This document shows positions 43,932 to 53,236 of a stretch of DNA of 64,000 bases, piece by piece. Origin of the DNA: Amycolatopsis benzoatilytica AK 16/65 (lineage in GTDB: Bacteria > Actinomycetota > Actinomycetes > Mycobacteriales > Pseudonocardiaceae). The position numbers were made by a program, and so were the translations under genes. Location of the stretch: NCBI RefSeq assembly GCF_000383915.1, contig NZ_KB912942.1:5296367-5360366 (forward strand), read 5' to 3'. The stretch's first letter is position 1, and each line of letters opens with the position of its first letter. The notes beneath the pieces were generated by a model. The model ran no database searches and was not told the DNA's origin. It saw nothing but the letters and a program-made list of their open reading frames with translations.

Positions 43932-44237
43932 CTAAGTCAACCGTCGCGCTATATACTCCGAAACTTGATCAAATTTGACATAATCGTCGAACAAGCCAGC
44001 ATCATCCTCAAATGCCGCGGTCTTTGTGTCATACGCAAGCAAGGCCTGGAATTCAGCACTGCCGACTTCTATCCACAGAAACCAGTCCCAGGACGTTTGC
44101 TCCGCAGGTTCCGAGCCCGGGTGCAGCTCGACCGAGACCGCCTCCGCGCCAGCGAGAAGGTTCGAGATTTCAGCCTGCCAGCGCTTAGAGTAGGCAAGCA
44201 TGCCGGAGTGCTCCCTCGACCACTTGTCAGTGCTCAT
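43932..44237 (-). CDS. candidate immunity protein for adjacent Rhs toxin
   Basis: 101 residues, acidic (many Asp/Glu), intact. It starts inside the last codons of the Rhs gene (11-base overlap), the standard position of an immunity gene. Visible segments: RWQAEISNLLAGAEAVSVEL, WDWFLWIEVGSAEFQALLAY, DDYVKFDQVSEYIARRLT. I do not recognise the family. By position it should bind and block the C-terminal toxin domain encoded just before it (inference). Confidence 0.65.
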   Translation of the reverse strand: MSTDKWSREHSGMLAYSKRWQAEISNLLAGAEAVSVELHPGSEPAEQTSWDWFLWIEVGSAEFQALLAYDTKTAAFEDDAGLFDDYVKFDQVSEYIARRLT

Positions 44238-46635
44238 CCGTCCATTTTCCCTTGAAACTCATATGCCCGTGAAAGATATCGTAGTGCCGCTTCTTTCCTA
44301 CTCCCACGCGGAAACTTGCCAGCCCCGCCTTCTTGATGCCCATGTGCTTGAGTCCGGTCACACTCCATCCAACTCTGACGCGGGATCCTTGACGGTTCAA
44401 CCAGCCTTGCCGCGACCCGTTGATGGAGTGGTTCCCGAACAAACGGCTATTGTATCCGAAATACTTGCTCGTGAAAAGTTTCGGAGCGAACCTGGTCTTC
44501 ACGGCTGCGCGGACGGCGCGGACAGCCGAAGTTGCTTTGCGAACGACGCTCACGGCTTTGGCCACACATTTGCCGATACCGCCGGTTATCGCGCCGAAGG
44601 CGCACTGTGCGGCCGCCGCCCAGTTTCCTTGGATCGCATTGCCGGCTGCTGCGACGCCGCCGGCGATCGCACCAATCGGTCCAGGAATCCATGAAACGGC
44701 CTCTGCGACGCGAGTAACGGCGCTGATTAGCGAGCTGAACCAGCCGTGCCCGTTCAGATCGAGGGTGTTAATGGGGTCGCCGGCGACGTAGTCGTAGTCG
44801 TTGGCGGAGCCGCTTTCTTCCGGGTCGACGGAGAGGAATCGGCCGAGCAGTGGGCTGTAGGGCCGGGCACCCATCTGCACCAGCGACAACGCGCCGGTGT
44901 GCTCGTAGGGCCGCTGGTACTGGCCGAGCCGGCCGTAGTCCATCGCTCCCGGCGAGTTGTCCGGGACGTTCTGCGTGTCCACAGCACCCGACGGGCCCAG
45001 GGGCTGGCCGTAGGGGTCGTAGGAACGCAGTTCGCTGACCTGGTGCCCCGCTGTGTCGGTAGTGAGAACGAGATCCCCCCGGACGGAGGGGTGGTCGTAG
45101 CTGGTAGTGAAGGCACCGTCAGTGCCAAGTTTGCTGGTAAAGAGAACGCCGCCAGGCAATGAGAGCGACAGCGAAGTGAGACGGTTGTCGGTGTTCAGGG
45201 TCAGGTCAGGCGTGTCGCCGTCGCCGGTGAAGCCGTAGCGGGTGACGGTGTTGTTGTCGCAGTCGCGGGGGTCGCGGCGGACGATGCGGTCGGTGGCGTC
45301 GCGGGTGTAGGCGATGTCGGCGTTGAGCGCCGTGGTCGGGCCGGTGGTGCGGGCTCCGGTGTTGCGATCGGAGCCGTCCCAGGTGAGCGTGGTGGTGCTG
45401 CCGTCGGCAGCGTTCCAGCTGGTGGTGTTGCCGTCGGCGTCGTAGGTGAACCCGGTCAGGGCGGTGGCGCCGTCGGTGGCCAGGAGCCGGTCTGCGGCGT
45501 CGTAGCAGTAGCGGGTTTCCGCAGTGCCGGAAGCTGTTTGGTCGAGCAGGCGCATCCGGTTGGTGTTGAGGCCCGCGTTGGCCTGGGTGCCGGTGGGGCA
45601 GGTCGCGGATGCGGCGGCGGTGTAATCGTAGGTGTAGTGGTGACCGGTGACGTAGGCCTCTGTCAGGCGTCCCGCGCCGTCGTACACGTAGTTCGGCGAG
45701 TTAGGCCGGGCGTCGTTGCCGGCGAGGGACTCGTCGATGATCGTGCCCGCCGCGGTGCGGCCGACTTGGGAGACGATGTGCTTGTCGTCGCTGGTTTTCC
45801 AGTCGAGCAACAGTGGCCGCGCGGCGTTGTCTTTGCCGACTGCGCTGAGGCTGGCGCCATTGGCATAGGTGACTGATGCGAGTTCGCCCGCGTTGTCGTA
45901 GGCGACGCTGGCCAGCACGGTGCTGTCCAGCGTCTGGGTCTGGACGCGTCCAGCGTCGTCATAGGTGGAGGTCAGCGTGTGCGGTGCGTCGGCACTGTCG
46001 GGCGGGGTGATGGTGCTGGACGCGGCCCGGCCGACCTGGTCGTAGCTGGTGGTCGTGCGTACGCCGTTGACGTCGGTGTAAGCGACGACTCGGCCGAGTA
46101 CATCGACGGTCGTGGTGATGGTGCCCTTGTCGTCGGAGACTGAGCCGGTGAGAGGGTCGCCGCCAACTGCGTAGTCGTGCTTGACGGTGCGTGCCGGCGA
46201 TGTCGCCGATGCGGGGATGCGTTCTTCGACCGGTCGGTCGCGATTATCATATGTGGTGCAGGTCCAGTCACCGCCGGTCGCCTCGGCGACCACCCGCCCG
46301 GACGCGTCGTAGACCTGTTCGTCCACGCGGGCAGGCCCGGCCGCCGGGGCTGCCGAGGTGACGAGTTTCGCCAGGCCACCCTGGTTGACCGGTGCGCTGC
46401 CTGCGACGCAGGGGTTGGCGCGGGTTTCGGTGTCGCCGTAGTAGGCGTAGGAGGTCTTGGCGCCGGTGGCCATGGTCTTCCCGGTCTTGCGCAGGTAACC
46501 GGTACCGGGTGTCTCGTAGGAGACCGAGCCGTTGATCTTCAGTCCCGCCGGGTTGCCCTGGCCGGAGGTGGCCAGGCCGTAGACAGGGTCAAGTCCGTTC
46601 TCGTCGAACCGGGTGGTTGCGGCCTTGTCCGGCAC
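44227..46635 (-). CDS. 5'-truncated Rhs/YD-repeat protein with C-terminal toxin-like tip
   Basis: 802 residues in an open frame that continues without a start to a TAA at 46746. YD repeats (YDASGRVVAEATGG, YDQVGRAASS, YDDAGRVQTQTLDS, YNDAG-like units) lead to the Rhs core end RFLSVDPEESGSANDYDYVA, GDPINTLDLNG (~625-640). Then comes a variable ~165-residue tip: a Gly/Ala-rich hydrophobic stretch followed by a basic domain SKYFGYNSRLFGNHSING, WLNRQGSRVRVGWSVTG, KKRHYDIFHGHMSFKGKW. Normal Rhs proteins are 1,500 or more residues with an N-terminal delivery region, which is missing, so this is an orphan tip module; a GTG at 46635 is the first usable start. It ends overlapping the immunity gene. 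Toxin activity is not identifiable. Confidence 0.8.
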   Translation of the reverse strand: MPDKAATTRFDENGLDPVYGLATSGQGNPAGLKINGSVSYETPGTGYLRKTGKTMATGAKTSYAYYGDTETRANPCVAGSAPVNQGGLAKLVTSAAPAAGPARVDEQVYDASGRVVAEATGGDWTCTTYDNRDRPVEERIPASATSPARTVKHDYAVGGDPLTGSVSDDKGTITTTVDVLGRVVAYTDVNGVRTTTSYDQVGRAASSTITPPDSADAPHTLTSTYDDAGRVQTQTLDSTVLASVAYDNAGELASVTYANGASLSAVGKDNAARPLLLDWKTSDDKHIVSQVGRTAAGTIIDESLAGNDARPNSPNYVYDGAGRLTEAYVTGHHYTYDYTAAASATCPTGTQANAGLNTNRMRLLDQTASGTAETRYCYDAADRLLATDGATALTGFTYDADGNTTSWNAADGSTTTLTWDGSDRNTGARTTGPTTALNADIAYTRDATDRIVRRDPRDCDNNTVTRYGFTGDGDTPDLTLNTDNRLTSLSLSLPGGVLFTSKLGTDGAFTTSYDHPSVRGDLVLTTDTAGHQVSELRSYDPYGQPLGPSGAVDTQNVPDNSPGAMDYGRLGQYQRPYEHTGALSLVQMGARPYSPLLGRFLSVDPEESGSANDYDYVAGDPINTLDLNGHGWFSSLISAVTRVAEAVSWIPGPIGAIAGGVAAAGNAIQGNWAAAAQCAFGAITGGIGKCVAKAVSVVRKATSAVRAVRAAVKTRFAPKLFTSKYFGYNSRLFGNHSINGSRQGWLNRQGSRVRVGWSVTGLKHMGIKKAGLASFRVGVGKKRHYDIFHGHMSFKGKWTDEH

Positions 46636-46759
46636 GCCGTCCGATTCTGACGCGGTCGTGGAGGTCTTGAGTCCGTAGCGCGGGCGCAGTGCGGTTCCGG
46701 GAACGAGTTCTTCGGCTTTGCCGGGGGCGATCCAATTGGCGGTTTATTCGGTGGCCCTT

Positions 46760-46866
46760 ATCTTGAGTTTCGCTCCGCCCGAACTTCAGCTACCGCTCAG
46801 TAGATGGAGCAATCCTGGAGCAGTCCGTGACCCCATTCAGATCCGGGCATCAGCACTGCTCCAGAA
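46760..46866 (+). repeat. right copy of ~106-bp imperfect direct repeat
   Basis: Counterpart of 41309-41414 with shared blocks ATCTTGAGTTT, ACTTCAGCTAC, GGAGCAATCCTGGAGCA and CTGCTCCAGAA. It lies 14 bases beyond the stop that ends the truncated rhs frame. Confidence 0.75.
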
Positions 46867-47219
46867 TGATCACCCGATCGAGCGGTGCCGAGAAACGTCT
46901 TCTGTGTGCGCCAAGGCGATGCTGACCGCGTCGCCGTCATCATCCGATCTGCCTATCTCCAGCCATGCCATGCCGAACGCCCGACCTATAAATTCCGTAG
47001 CAAGCATAGCCCGGGTCGCATTCTCGGGCCGACAAGGAATGCGACGTCCCTGCCTGGCCGCCGAGCCTGTGGTGATCGGGATGCTCGAGGTGTCCTGGCG
47101 TGCCGCGTCAACGGCGGCTCCCAGCGACATCAGCGGGGCGCGTGAGCGGATGCATTCGGTCAGCGCCCCGATGTCTTTGTGCAGCAGGACCACCGCCGCG
47201 GCTTCGGTCCCGACCGCTG
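46867..47219. other. 353-bp region without a confident gene
   Basis: A minus-strand frame (46870-47268) encodes up to 132 residues (ALTECIRSRAPLMSLGAAVD, FIGRAFGMAWLEIGRSDDDG) with plausible codon use, but it begins inside the dioxygenase gene, has no good ribosome-binding site and matches nothing I recognise. Possibly a remnant at the edge of the accessory patch. Confidence 0.3.
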
Positions 47220-48146
47220 TCAGGTCCCTGCGGGGGCGAGGACGATGTCGAAGCGAACGCGCGACCATGTTCGTTCGCCGAGGGGCCGGGCATCAGGCGC
47301 GGGTGTGCCGGACGGCTGTGGAGCGAACTGCTTGACCAGTGAATCCTTGACGCCGAATACGCTGTCATTGGCGAGAAGTTCGTCACCGGCAACGAATATG
47401 TGGGTGATCAAGGTGCGAAGGTTCTCGGCGGTGACCATGAAATGCAGGTGAGACGCGCGCATCGGTGAGCGGCCCGTTGCGGTGAGCAGTCTGCCGACCG
47501 GGCCGTCGTGCGGTATTGGGTATGGAGTGGGGGTGAGACCCCAGAATTTATAGGTGCCGTTCCGGTCGGTGTACAGGTGAGCTCGGCCTGCTATCCGGCC
47601 GTCGGGATACTGCACGTCGTAAAGTCCGGCCTCATCGGCTTCCCATACCTCGATCCGAGCCCCTGCGATGGGGTTTCCTGCTGTGTCGGTGACCGTGCCC
47701 TCGAACCAACAGGGCTCGCCTGGCGCGCCACCGGCGATGTCTCCGCCGAGAGGGACGCGCGGGGCGTCGTCGACGAAGAACGGACCGAATACCGTGGCTT
47801 CCGTCGCGTTTGCGTAAGCCTGGTTGTTTACCGCGACGGTTTGCATGGAGGCGCCGAGTACATCGGAGAGCAGGATGAACTCCTGGCGCTTGTCATCAGT
47901 GATGTTTCCGCATTCGGTCAGGAATGCGATGGCGCTGTTCCACTCGGCCTCGGTCAGCCGCACATCGCGGATGAAGGCGTGCAGATGCCGAGCCAATGAC
48001 TGCATGACCTTTCGAAGCCTTGGGTCGGCCGTGTGGTCGAATGACGCAACCACACGGGCTACGAGGGCGTCCTCGACGGCCTGTTGCTGGTCGGATGGCT
48101 GTTTTGCGCCGACCTGGGGCTCGGTCGCCGGTGCGCGCTCTGTCAT
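47220..48146 (-). CDS. hydroxyquinol 1,2-dioxygenase (intradiol ring-cleaving)
   Basis: 308 residues. N-terminal helical dimerisation domain (~30-110) and catalytic beta-barrel. Non-heme Fe(III) ligands: Tyr in GLYDVQYPD and in [12 protein letters not shown], and two His in [10 protein letters not shown]. The sequence [20 protein letters not shown] and length fit the hydroxyquinol/chlorocatechol branch rather than protocatechuate dioxygenase. It converts benzene-1,2,4-triol plus O2 to maleylacetate, the substrate of the reductase encoded immediately upstream; the two genes overlap by four bases (ATGA). Last gene of the operon. Confidence 0.92.
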   Translation of the reverse strand: MTERAPATEPQVGAKQPSDQQQAVEDALVARVVASFDHTADPRLRKVMQSLARHLHAFIRDVRLTEAEWNSAIAFLTECGNITDDKRQEFILLSDVLGASMQTVAVNNQAYANATEATVFGPFFVDDAPRVPLGGDIAGGAPGEPCWFEGTVTDTAGNPIAGARIEVWEADEAGLYDVQYPDGRIAGRAHLYTDRNGTYKFWGLTPTPYPIPHDGPVGRLLTATGRSPMRASHLHFMVTAENLRTLITHIFVAGDELLANDSVFGVKDSLVKQFAPQPSGTPAPDARPLGERTWSRVRFDIVLAPAGT

Positions 48147-49234
48147 CGTTTGTTCCCCCTTCCGTATGCGAACGATGCCGGGTCGGCTCCGCTGTATGCT
48201 GCGTCGAGCAGGCGTCGCAGATCGTCGGCGGTGACCGGTCGGGGGTTGCTGACAGGCACGGCGGGAACGATGGCGTCCACAGCGCGTTCGATGTCGGACC
48301 GGTTCAAGCCGTATTCGCGCAACGCTGTCGGCGCGTTTAGTCGTTTCCGGAGTTGTTGGAGGCCGTCAAGTGCGTCGGTCGCGCTAAAGGCTGCCGCGAT
48401 CTGCTGTTCTGCTTCCGGTGCCGCTGGTGCGTTGTAGGCGAGCACGTAGGGCAGCACGATCGCGTGGGTTTGCGCGTGTGGCAGGTCGAAGGTACCGCCG
48501 AGAACGTGGCAGATCTTGTGGTGCAGTCCGGATCCGGCCGATGAGAACGCGCGCGCGGACAAGTAGGCTGCGTACAGGGCGTGCTCGCGGCCATCGAGGT
48601 CAGCCGGGTTCGCGGTCACCTGCGGCAGGCCGATCCGCAGGGCGCGGATGCCTTCTTGAGCGAGTGCCCGGTCGATGGGGTCCGCGCGTGGGCCCCACAT
48701 CGAGTCGACGCAGTGCGCCAGGGCGTTGAGCCCGGAAGCGACGCTCATCGGCACCGGCAGGGAGAGTGTCAGCGTCGCGTCGTAGATCACCGCCCGAGGC
48801 AGCACTCGTGCAGCGGAGCCGGTGGTCTTGCGAGCACCTTCGGTCAGGCCCCATACGGTCGTGGCCTCCGAGCCCGCATACGTGGTGGGAACCGCCACGA
48901 TTGGCAGCCCGCTGGTCAAGGCGATCGCCTTCGCCAGCCCAGTCGTGGAACCACCGCCGACACTGACCAGCAGATCAATTTCATGCCGGGCCGCGGTCGC
49001 GCGCGCTCGCGCGGCGGTTTCCACCGGCACGTGCATCACGACCTCGTGGTGGTGATGCGCTACTGGCAAGTCAGCGGTGACGTCCTCTGCGAGCGCTGAT
49101 TCTGCCGGTGCTGCGATCACCATCACCCGGGAGGCCCCGAGCCGCGCGATCTCGTCGGTCAGCATCGCGGCCGCTTGCCCCGAGCCGAAACGTACCCGTT
49201 GGGGAAAGCTTTCGTGTTCAAAAAACAACGTCAA
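48143..49234 (-). CDS. maleylacetate reductase
   Basis: 363 residues of the iron-containing alcohol dehydrogenase fold, from the TTG at 49234 ([19 protein letters not shown]) with GGAGAAGG upstream; the longer frame to 49288 adds only Arg-rich residues. Cofactor motif [17 protein letters not shown] (~90-106), [11 protein letters not shown], and active-site region [20 protein letters not shown] with the conserved His residues. It reduces maleylacetate to 3-oxoadipate with NAD(P)H. Its start lies inside the end of the monooxygenase-hydrolase gene, so translation is coupled. Confidence 0.93.
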   Translation of the reverse strand: MTLFFEHESFPQRVRFGSGQAAAMLTDEIARLGASRVMVIAAPAESALAEDVTADLPVAHHHHEVVMHVPVETAARARATAARHEIDLLVSVGGGSTTGLAKAIALTSGLPIVAVPTTYAGSEATTVWGLTEGARKTTGSAARVLPRAVIYDATLTLSLPVPMSVASGLNALAHCVDSMWGPRADPIDRALAQEGIRALRIGLPQVTANPADLDGREHALYAAYLSARAFSSAGSGLHHKICHVLGGTFDLPHAQTHAIVLPYVLAYNAPAAPEAEQQIAAAFSATDALDGLQQLRKRLNAPTALREYGLNRSDIERAVDAIVPAVPVSNPRPVTADDLRRLLDAAYSGADPASFAYGRGNKR

Positions 49235-51965
49235 CCGCCTTCTCCGCGGAGCTGGTTGTCTTGGGCGCTTCGCGATCGGATTTCGCAAGCCGGTCGGCGA
49301 ACCAATCCGCGACTAGGTCGTTTCGTTCGTCGGCGTGGTTGTAGATGGTGTGCTCGCCGTCGTCCCAGATCCGCACTGTGGCATCGTCGTTGGCCGCGCC
49401 GTCGAGGAAGGGTTGTTGGTCGTCGAGAGAGACAAGCGGGTCGGCGGCCCCATGGAGCACCAGCAGGGGACAACGGATCCGGTCGTTGGTCGGATCGAAT
49501 CGAAGCCGGGCGAAGTTCGCGTCGATGGCAGCTTCGTCGGTGGTGCCGAGCATGGCCGCGGCTTGTTCGGTGAATGTCCGGAACGGCAGCAGCCGCGGCG
49601 CTGCGAAGGCGCCGTTGATGCAGCAGGCTCGAACGTCGGCATTACGGGCAGCGGTCAGGGCGGCGAACAGGCCGCCGATGCTGTTACCCCACATCCCGAC
49701 CGGTCCGCCCGACGATTCCCGGGCGTAGCTGACGAATGCGCTGTAGGCGGCGGCGACGTCGGCATCCAGCTTGATTCCGTACCGCAGCCGGCTCTCGCCT
49801 TGCCCTGGGCCTTCGGCAAGGATCGCGGCCAGCCCTCGCTTGGCGAGGGCGTCGGCATAGCGCAGGTACGCCGCGCCCCAACCGCTTTGGCCGCCGAACA
49901 CAACCACTGTCCCGACGACCGGCGAGGACTTCGGCTGCACGTGCCAGCCGACCAGCCGGCCGTCCGCGAAGGGCAGCTCGATCTTGCGCATCGTGGACGG
50001 CGGCACTGCCGCTGCGGCTGCGACTGCGCCGCCGAATCGCTCGTACAGTTCGCGTTTGCGGCCGGTGTCGAAATTGATCGACATCTGCGCGAACAGGTAG
50101 TCGGCGGCAGCTGCCCGGAAGGCGCTCCGGGCGGTCGCGGTGTGCCCGGCTCGCAGGGCGGATTCGGCCAGTGCCAGCCGGCGCTGTGCGAGTTCCGTTG
50201 CGGCAGAGTCCCACGTGCAGCCTGCTCGGGTGGCGCGCTCGAGCTGAACGACGTCGGCATAGAGCATGCCGCCGTCGACCAGCCGGGTCGCGGGCATCGC
50301 TCGCCAGTGGGCGGCGTTCTCGACTGACAGCGGGGGTTCTCCCCCGAAGTTCTCAGCCGGGGCTTCGCTGGCATTGCCATGTCGGTCGGGGTTGGCCACG
50401 TAGCAAAGCGCGGACCGCAGGGAATCGACGAGCGCGGGCAAGTCGCTCATCCCGCCGGCCCCGTAAACGTAGAAGTCAGGGCGCGCAACGTATGCCTCGA
50501 TGTCGTGAGCGGCCATATAGCCGGCATAGGTTCCGTCGACGTCATCGATCGAATCGGGACACCCGCCTTGAGTGGTCGCGACGATGGCGCCGACGTCGTC
50601 CAGGAAGGCCAATCGGTCCTCGTCGAGCACCGAGCGGGGATCGCCAGCCGCGACGAGGACGAAGCCCCAGCCGAGGACGTCGTCAAAACGACCGGCCTTC
50701 CCGCCAGCGGAGATAGTGCCCTGCGGGGACAGCGTTCCCGCCAGATGCTGCAGCTCGCCGTCCGCCGCGGTGGCCAGGACACCTGCTGTGAGTGTCGGAA
50801 ACTCCGGCAACGGGGGGACCTCGCCGCGCAGGAACGCGGCGTCGCGGGCTGCGGCCGCATCCGGATCCTTCAGGTTCGCGACCTTGCCCAGCTCAATCGC
50901 GCAGCGTTGGATGACCTCGACGTGCGGGCGGCGCTCGAGTTCGTACGTGTCGAGCAGGTCGTCGGCGGCCCGGCCCGACAACACCAAGTCCAGTTTCCAG
51001 GCCAAGTTGATCCCGTCGCGCATCCCCGAACACGCTCCTTGCCCCATGTAGGGCGGCATCGTGTGCGCAGCGTCGCCGGCCAGCAGAACACGTCCGCTGC
51101 GCCACGCCTCGGCCGTGCACGCGGAGAAGGTGTAGACGATATGCCGCAGGATCCGAACGTCCTCCGGTCCCAGGTCGTGACGTTCGCGGAACCAGCGCCA
51201 CGCGAATTCCGGAGTCTCCATCTCCTCGGCATCGTCGGTGGGCAACACTGCCAGTTCGAACCGTTGTCGGCTGCGGCCGATCGGCATGAACATGTTCGGC
51301 TGTGCCGGATCGCAGATCTGACGGGGAGTATCGAAGTCGGGACCCAGCGGACGCACGCACTCGGTATCGATGTTGAGCCACCGGTCGTGCACTCCGTGAT
51401 CGGAGCGTTCGATGCCCAGCGCATTGCGGACGAAGCTGTTGGCACCGTCGGATCCCACCACGTAGCGCGCAGTGACCGTGCGGTCTTCGGTCCCTACGGA
51501 CCACTGCTCGTCCCGATCTCGCGTCCAAGGCCGGACCACCAGAGCGACATGATCGGGCTCGCGCTCGATCGCCACCACGCCCACGCCCTGGTTGATCTGG
51601 ACGTTCGCACAGGAGCGGTTGCGATTGTGGATCGCCAGTTCGATATCCGGCTGATACATCGAGTAATGCGCCGCGAAACCGCTGGATTCTCCAGCCCAAT
51701 CCACCTCGAGCAAACGATCGCCCAGTCCGTTGTGCCATTCGTAGGTCTGCTGAGGCGAGGCGTCGCGCAGCGCGAATTCGATATCGCCGGCCGCTTGTAC
51801 GATGCGTGCGGTCTCGCCGTCGATGTGGGTCAGGCGCGGCAGCCCGTACAGGTCCGGCCATCGTTCGAACACGACCACGCGGTGACCTGCGCGGCCGAGA
51901 AGCGACGAGAGCACAAGGCCGGTTGGCCCGTACCCCACGACTGCGACATCGAAGTCTGTGGACAC
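49218..51965 (-). CDS. FAD-dependent aromatic monooxygenase fused to alpha/beta hydrolase
   Basis: 915 residues from the GTG at 51965 (GGGAG upstream). Residues 1-~560: class A flavin hydroxylase (MhpA/phenol hydroxylase-like) with Rossmann VVGYGPTGLVLSSLLGRAGH, VVGSDGANSFVR and GRVLLAGDAAHTMPPYMGQG. Residues ~585-655: helical cap. Residues ~655-915: alpha/beta hydrolase with Ser762 in GMWGNSIGG, Asp842 in HGAADPLVS and His872 in DGEHTIYN; cap plus core resemble 2,6-dihydroxypseudooxynicotine hydrolase, which splits a C-C bond beside a dihydroxy-ring ketone. No stop, restart or RBS separates the halves. With hydroxyquinol dioxygenase and maleylacetate reductase downstream, I infer hydrolysis of an acyl side chain and hydroxylation of a resorcinol-like ring to hydroxyquinol. 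Confidence 0.88.
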   Translation of the reverse strand: MSTDFDVAVVGYGPTGLVLSSLLGRAGHRVVVFERWPDLYGLPRLTHIDGETARIVQAAGDIEFALRDASPQQTYEWHNGLGDRLLEVDWAGESSGFAAHYSMYQPDIELAIHNRNRSCANVQINQGVGVVAIEREPDHVALVVRPWTRDRDEQWSVGTEDRTVTARYVVGSDGANSFVRNALGIERSDHGVHDRWLNIDTECVRPLGPDFDTPRQICDPAQPNMFMPIGRSRQRFELAVLPTDDAEEMETPEFAWRWFRERHDLGPEDVRILRHIVYTFSACTAEAWRSGRVLLAGDAAHTMPPYMGQGACSGMRDGINLAWKLDLVLSGRAADDLLDTYELERRPHVEVIQRCAIELGKVANLKDPDAAAARDAAFLRGEVPPLPEFPTLTAGVLATAADGELQHLAGTLSPQGTISAGGKAGRFDDVLGWGFVLVAAGDPRSVLDEDRLAFLDDVGAIVATTQGGCPDSIDDVDGTYAGYMAAHDIEAYVARPDFYVYGAGGMSDLPALVDSLRSALCYVANPDRHGNASEAPAENFGGEPPLSVENAAHWRAMPATRLVDGGMLYADVVQLERATRAGCTWDSAATELAQRRLALAESALRAGHTATARSAFRAAAADYLFAQMSINFDTGRKRELYERFGGAVAAAAAVPPSTMRKIELPFADGRLVGWHVQPKSSPVVGTVVVFGGQSGWGAAYLRYADALAKRGLAAILAEGPGQGESRLRYGIKLDADVAAAYSAFVSYARESSGGPVGMWGNSIGGLFAALTAARNADVRACCINGAFAAPRLLPFRTFTEQAAAMLGTTDEAAIDANFARLRFDPTNDRIRCPLLVLHGAADPLVSLDDQQPFLDGAANDDATVRIWDDGEHTIYNHADERNDLVADWFADRLAKSDREAPKTTSSAEKAVDVVF

Positions 51966-52003
51966 GGCTAAAACTCCCTGCTCATACCTGGGGCTTACTG
52001 ATT

Positions 52004-52139
52004 GGGTGACCCAGGACGCTACGAGCGTGCGATCTGAGCTGCTATCCGCTTCGCGTCGGAACGAGCCGCTTCGCGCCAGCAGTCTTCGACGGGTGACCCC
52101 GGATGCCTCCCGCGCTATAGTCACCAGACAGTGGTCACC
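52004..52139. promoter_or_regulatory. four GGTGAC/GTCACC motifs in divergent promoter
   Basis: Palindrome GGGTGACCC at 52004-52012 and again at 52091-52099, plus GTCACC at 52120-52125 and GGTCACC at 52133-52139, all in the 191 bases between the AraC gene and the hydroxyquinol operon. Likely binding sites of the AraC regulator. Confidence 0.5.
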
Positions 52140-52156
52140 AATCGACCGAGGTAGAC

Positions 52157-53236
52157 GTGGGCAATCGCGGCTCTGAGGGCCTCGTTCAGCCAAAGGCGCA
52201 CCGGCCTGAGGCATGGTCGCCAGGGTCCGTGCGCGGAGCCGGTCCGCTCGCGCGCCACAGCAGGCTGGCCACAGCGAGCGTCGACGAATTCTGCGGTCAG
52301 GCGTCCAAGCTGCTGACCGCACACCGGATCCGCCGCGCCGATGCCGTCGATGCGTCCCCGTTTCGCGGACAGGTGCGCGCTGTCCAAATCGCCGACCTCC
52401 AGCTCATCTACCTCGAGCAGGGCGTCAACGTCCAGGTCGACATCCGTGACCCGATCGACTACTACGACTTGATGCTCGCGGTCTCCGGAACGAACGAGCT
52501 GGTCAGCGACCGCGGCGAGAGCACGCAGATCACCCGGCTGCACGGCGCTCTGCTCTCGCCTCGCAGGCGAGCGCAGATGCGCATGGACGCCACCTACCGG
52601 CAGCTGCACGTGCGGATCGAGCGACACGCCTTGGAACGCCGGCTCGAGGACCTGATCGGCCCCGTGTCGTCCAGTCCGGTGATCTTCGATTTGCCCGTCG
52701 ACCTGGAATCACCGCGTCTCGCCACCTGGATGTCGTCTCTGCGGTTGCTGCTCAGCGATCTGGACCAGGACAACGGCATGACAGCGCATCCCCTGGCAGC
52801 CGCGAGCTGGCAAGACCTGCTGATCACCGGCCTGCTGCTTGCCCAGCCAAGCAATTTCACCGCAGCCCTCCATGACTGCGACCCGCCGAAGGCTCATCGC
52901 CGCCTGCTGCGCGAGGCGCTGGACTACTGCGAGCAACGCGTAGCCGAACCTGTGACTGTCGGAGAGATCGCCCGGCACGTCGGTGCCAGCGTCCGATCGC
53001 TCCAGCGCGCGTTCCAGGACGACCTGGGGATCTCGCCAACCAATTACCTCCAGTCGCTCCGTCTCGCCCGAGTCCGCCAGGACCTTCTGACGGCAGACTC
53101 GAGCTCCCCCGACTCCGTGACCGAAGTCGCTCTCCGGTGGGGGTTTGTTCATCTCTCGCGTTTCGCCGCGGCATACCGGCGGCGGTACGGCGAGGCACCC
53201 TCGGACACGCGGTCGCGCGCAAGAGAGAGGAACTGA
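52157..53236 (+). CDS. AraC-family transcriptional regulator of the hydroxyquinol operon
   Basis: 359 residues. The AraC-binding-like-2 N-terminal region (~60-220: LIYLEQGVNVQVDIRDPIDY, LMLAVSGTNELVSDRG) senses a ligand; the C-terminal double HTH (~255-350) has VTVGEIARHVGASVRSLQRA, FQDDLGISPTNYLQSLRLAR and VTEVALRWGFVHLSRFAAAY. GTG start at 52157. It is divergent from the monooxygenase-hydrolase gene and probably activates it in response to the aromatic substrate. Confidence 0.9.
   Translation: MGNRGSEGLVQPKAHRPEAWSPGSVRGAGPLARHSRLATASVDEFCGQASKLLTAHRIRRADAVDASPFRGQVRAVQIADLQLIYLEQGVNVQVDIRDPIDYYDLMLAVSGTNELVSDRGESTQITRLHGALLSPRRRAQMRMDATYRQLHVRIERHALERRLEDLIGPVSSSPVIFDLPVDLESPRLATWMSSLRLLLSDLDQDNGMTAHPLAAASWQDLLITGLLLAQPSNFTAALHDCDPPKAHRRLLREALDYCEQRVAEPVTVGEIARHVGASVRSLQRAFQDDLGISPTNYLQSLRLARVRQDLLTADSSSPDSVTEVALRWGFVHLSRFAAAYRRRYGEAPSDTRSRARERN

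Noticed and set aside
46870..47268. 132-codon minus-strand frame after the dioxygenase gene
   Set aside because: It overlaps the dioxygenase 3' end by 49 bases, lacks a ribosome-binding site and shows no recognisable family; left as unassigned.
49218..51965. Monooxygenase and hydrolase considered as two separate genes
   Set aside because: No stop codon, start with ribosome-binding site or frame change was found between the two domains; the linker frame is continuous.
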